From: Streptomyces radiopugnans
Lineage (GTDB): Bacteria > Actinomycetota > Actinomycetes > Streptomycetales > Streptomycetaceae
DNA length: 64,000 nucleotides
Direction of reading: 5' to 3'
NCBI RefSeq assembly: GCF_900110735.1
Contig: NZ_FOET01000005.1
Location: forward strand, 1 to 64,000
The position numbers and the translations under genes are program-made. The notes under the pieces were generated by a model. The model ran no database searches. It was given only the letters and a program-made list of their open reading frames with translations, and was not told where the DNA came from. Shown piece by piece: positions 63,180-64,000 of the stretch (positions are counted from its first letter, which is position 1; every line of letters begins with the position of its first letter).

Positions 63180-63434
63180 TCAATAGTGGTAGCGGGCCTG
63201 GACCACGATCAGTTCATCGCCTCTGACCCGGTAGACGAGCCGGTGTTCATCGTCGATCCTCCGCGACCAGTAACCGCTGAGGTCCCCCTTGAGCGGTTCC
63301 GGTTTGCCGATGCCCCCGAAGGGGTCTCGCTTGCTCTCCTCGATGAGCCGGTTGACGCGTCTGGTCATACGGCGATCCGTCTCGGACCAGTGGACGTAGT
63401 CGGCCCATCCGTGCTCGGTGAACACGATCCTCAC
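63180..63434 (-). CDS. yoeB: YoeB-family ribosome-dependent mRNA interferase toxin
   Basis: 84 aa from the GTG at 63434, overlapping the antitoxin stop (GTGA). Same length and near-collinear with E. coli YoeB. Catalytic residues are conserved at Glu46 (GKPEPLKG), Arg65 (EEHRLVY-like [10 protein letters not shown]) and the C-terminal His83-Tyr84 (ARYHY). Cleaves mRNA in the ribosomal A site when free of antitoxin. Appears fully intact. Confidence 0.95.
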   Translation of the reverse strand: MRIVFTEHGWADYVHWSETDRRMTRRVNRLIEESKRDPFGGIGKPEPLKGDLSGYWSRRIDDEHRLVYRVRGDELIVVQARYHY

Positions 63435-63691
63435 TCGGCGTCGTCGGCCTCGATCAGCTCGCGGGGCGAGACCCGGCCTTCTTCGGCCTCCGCGATCGAC
63501 TCGGCCAGACGGCGGGCGTTCGCGGGCGAGCGCAGGAGGTAGATCGTCTCCTGCCAGGAGGCGAAGTCCTCCTCCGACAGCAGCACGGCGTTCCCGTTGC
63601 GCGACGTGATGTGCACGGGAGCACGGTCGTTGTTGACCTGCTCGATCAGCGGGAACAGGTTCCTGCGAGCCTCGCTGGCGGTGATGGACAC
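63431..63691 (-). CDS. yefM: YefM-family antitoxin
   Basis: 86 aa from the GTG at 63691 with GAGGGG upstream. Phd/YefM fold ([40 protein letters not shown]) for DNA binding and dimerisation, then a C-terminal toxin-neutralising tail. Forms an operon with yoeB and should autorepress through the palindrome at 63707-63734. Confidence 0.94.
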   Translation of the reverse strand: MSITASEARRNLFPLIEQVNNDRAPVHITSRNGNAVLLSEEDFASWQETIYLLRSPANARRLAESIAEAEEGRVSPRELIEADDAE

Positions 63692-63706
63692 GGTCACCCC
63701 TCCCTT

Positions 63707-63734
63707 CGAGTGGTACAAGAAACGGTACCACTCG
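63707..63734. promoter_or_regulatory. YefM-YoeB operator
   Basis: Perfect 10-bp arms CGAGTGGTAC and GTACCACTCG with an 8-bp spacer, 16 bp upstream of the yefM start. Both arms contain the GTAC core typical of YefM sites. Confidence 0.85.
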
Positions 63735-63762
63735 CTATCGTGTGGGGCCAGCCACGCCTTCC

Positions 63763-63978
63763 ATGAGTCGCCGGAGACGGTCCTTTCGCGTTACGGCGGT
63801 GGTGGGCGCGGTGCGCGCGGTGGCCGCCTGCGGGTTCGACTGGATCGTGCTCAGCCTGGCCGTCCTGGTATTCGGTCTGCTGGACCTCACCGCGGCAGGG
63901 AAGACATGGACCGTGGTGCAGACGGTCCCGGTGGGCGTCTTCGCGGTGCTTCAGGCCGGGTTCGGGCCGGGGCGCTGA
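63763..63978 (+). CDS. small membrane protein
   Basis: 71 aa from the ATG at 63763. A basic N terminus (SRRRRSFR), then two hydrophobic helices (FDWIVLSLAVLVFGLLDLTA; VVQTVPVGVFAVLQAGFG). No recognised family, and no clear ribosome-binding site. Divergent from yefM-yoeB. Confidence 0.5.
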   Translation: MSRRRRSFRVTAVVGAVRAVAACGFDWIVLSLAVLVFGLLDLTAAGKTWTVVQTVPVGVFAVLQAGFGPGR

Positions 63979-64000
63979 CCGCCGTCAGCGGCGGGACGCG

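Overview
The window is about 72% G+C, has few intergenic bases, frequent GTG starts and dense four-base stop/start overlaps. Its gene content (pit-pst, RsiG, DUF397, an HbhA cluster, many SpoIIE phosphatases and NlpC/P60 proteins) is that of a Streptomyces-like actinomycete chromosome. It opens in the last ~36 nt of a 5S rRNA, so it lies directly downstream of an rRNA operon. All assignments are from reading the sequence; no database search was run.

Layout. 1-85: end of 5S rRNA plus a UUCG-loop terminator. 177-9202: a compact type IV secretion-like (T4SS-like) locus. Reading leftwards it has a VirB2-like small membrane protein, a VirB8-like protein, a VirB6-like polytopic protein, a membrane/N-terminal VirB4-like partner, a VirB4-type ATPase, a TraG/VirD4-like protein that has lost its Walker residues, and a tyrosine-phosphatase-like protein. 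A divergent VirB1-like SLT+NlpC/P60 hydrolase faces it. No relaxase, VirB9/10/11 or mobility gene is present. 9.4-12.1 kb: PAP2 phosphatase, small proteins, lipoprotein, and a CsoR-type regulator with its operator. 12.2-18.5 kb: phosphate uptake (DUF47-pit; pstSCAB behind PHO boxes). 18.6-23.1 kb: NlpC/P60 protein, response regulator-PP2C fusion, and an XRE regulator/HbhA-like/DUF2516 cluster. 23-36 kb: acetyltransferases, DUF368 transporter, WrbA, a secreted L-amino-acid oxidase, a LysR/FAD-oxidase divergent pair, DUF3152 protease-like protein, sulfotransferase and an orphan hemC.

36.5-42.8 kb: a NarL-type histidine kinase and response regulator separated by an opposite-strand PAS-SpoIIE phosphatase, then a compact cytochrome bd pair. 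42.7-50 kb: an APH-family kinase, a GntR-HAD operon, an Eis-like acetyltransferase, an asparaginase, RsiG (the c-di-GMP-dependent anti-sigma factor of WhiG) and Dtd. 50-61 kb: a sugar ABC importer (binding protein plus two permeases, no ATPase) with a GH13 glucosidase, an orphan solute-binding protein, and a PadR-controlled MacB-like ABC exporter. 61-64 kb: secreted serine protease, a rearranged XRE-DUF5753/DUF397 remnant, and an intact YefM-YoeB toxin-antitoxin pair with a strong palindromic operator.

The most unusual content is the relaxase-less, chromosomal T4SS-like locus with its ATPase-dead coupling-protein homologue and coupled phosphatase-like gene. Other points worth checking are the sugar permease with an extracytoplasmic domain insertion, the D-to-N change in the second RsiG motif, the split two-component system, and the breakpoint near 62.58 kb.
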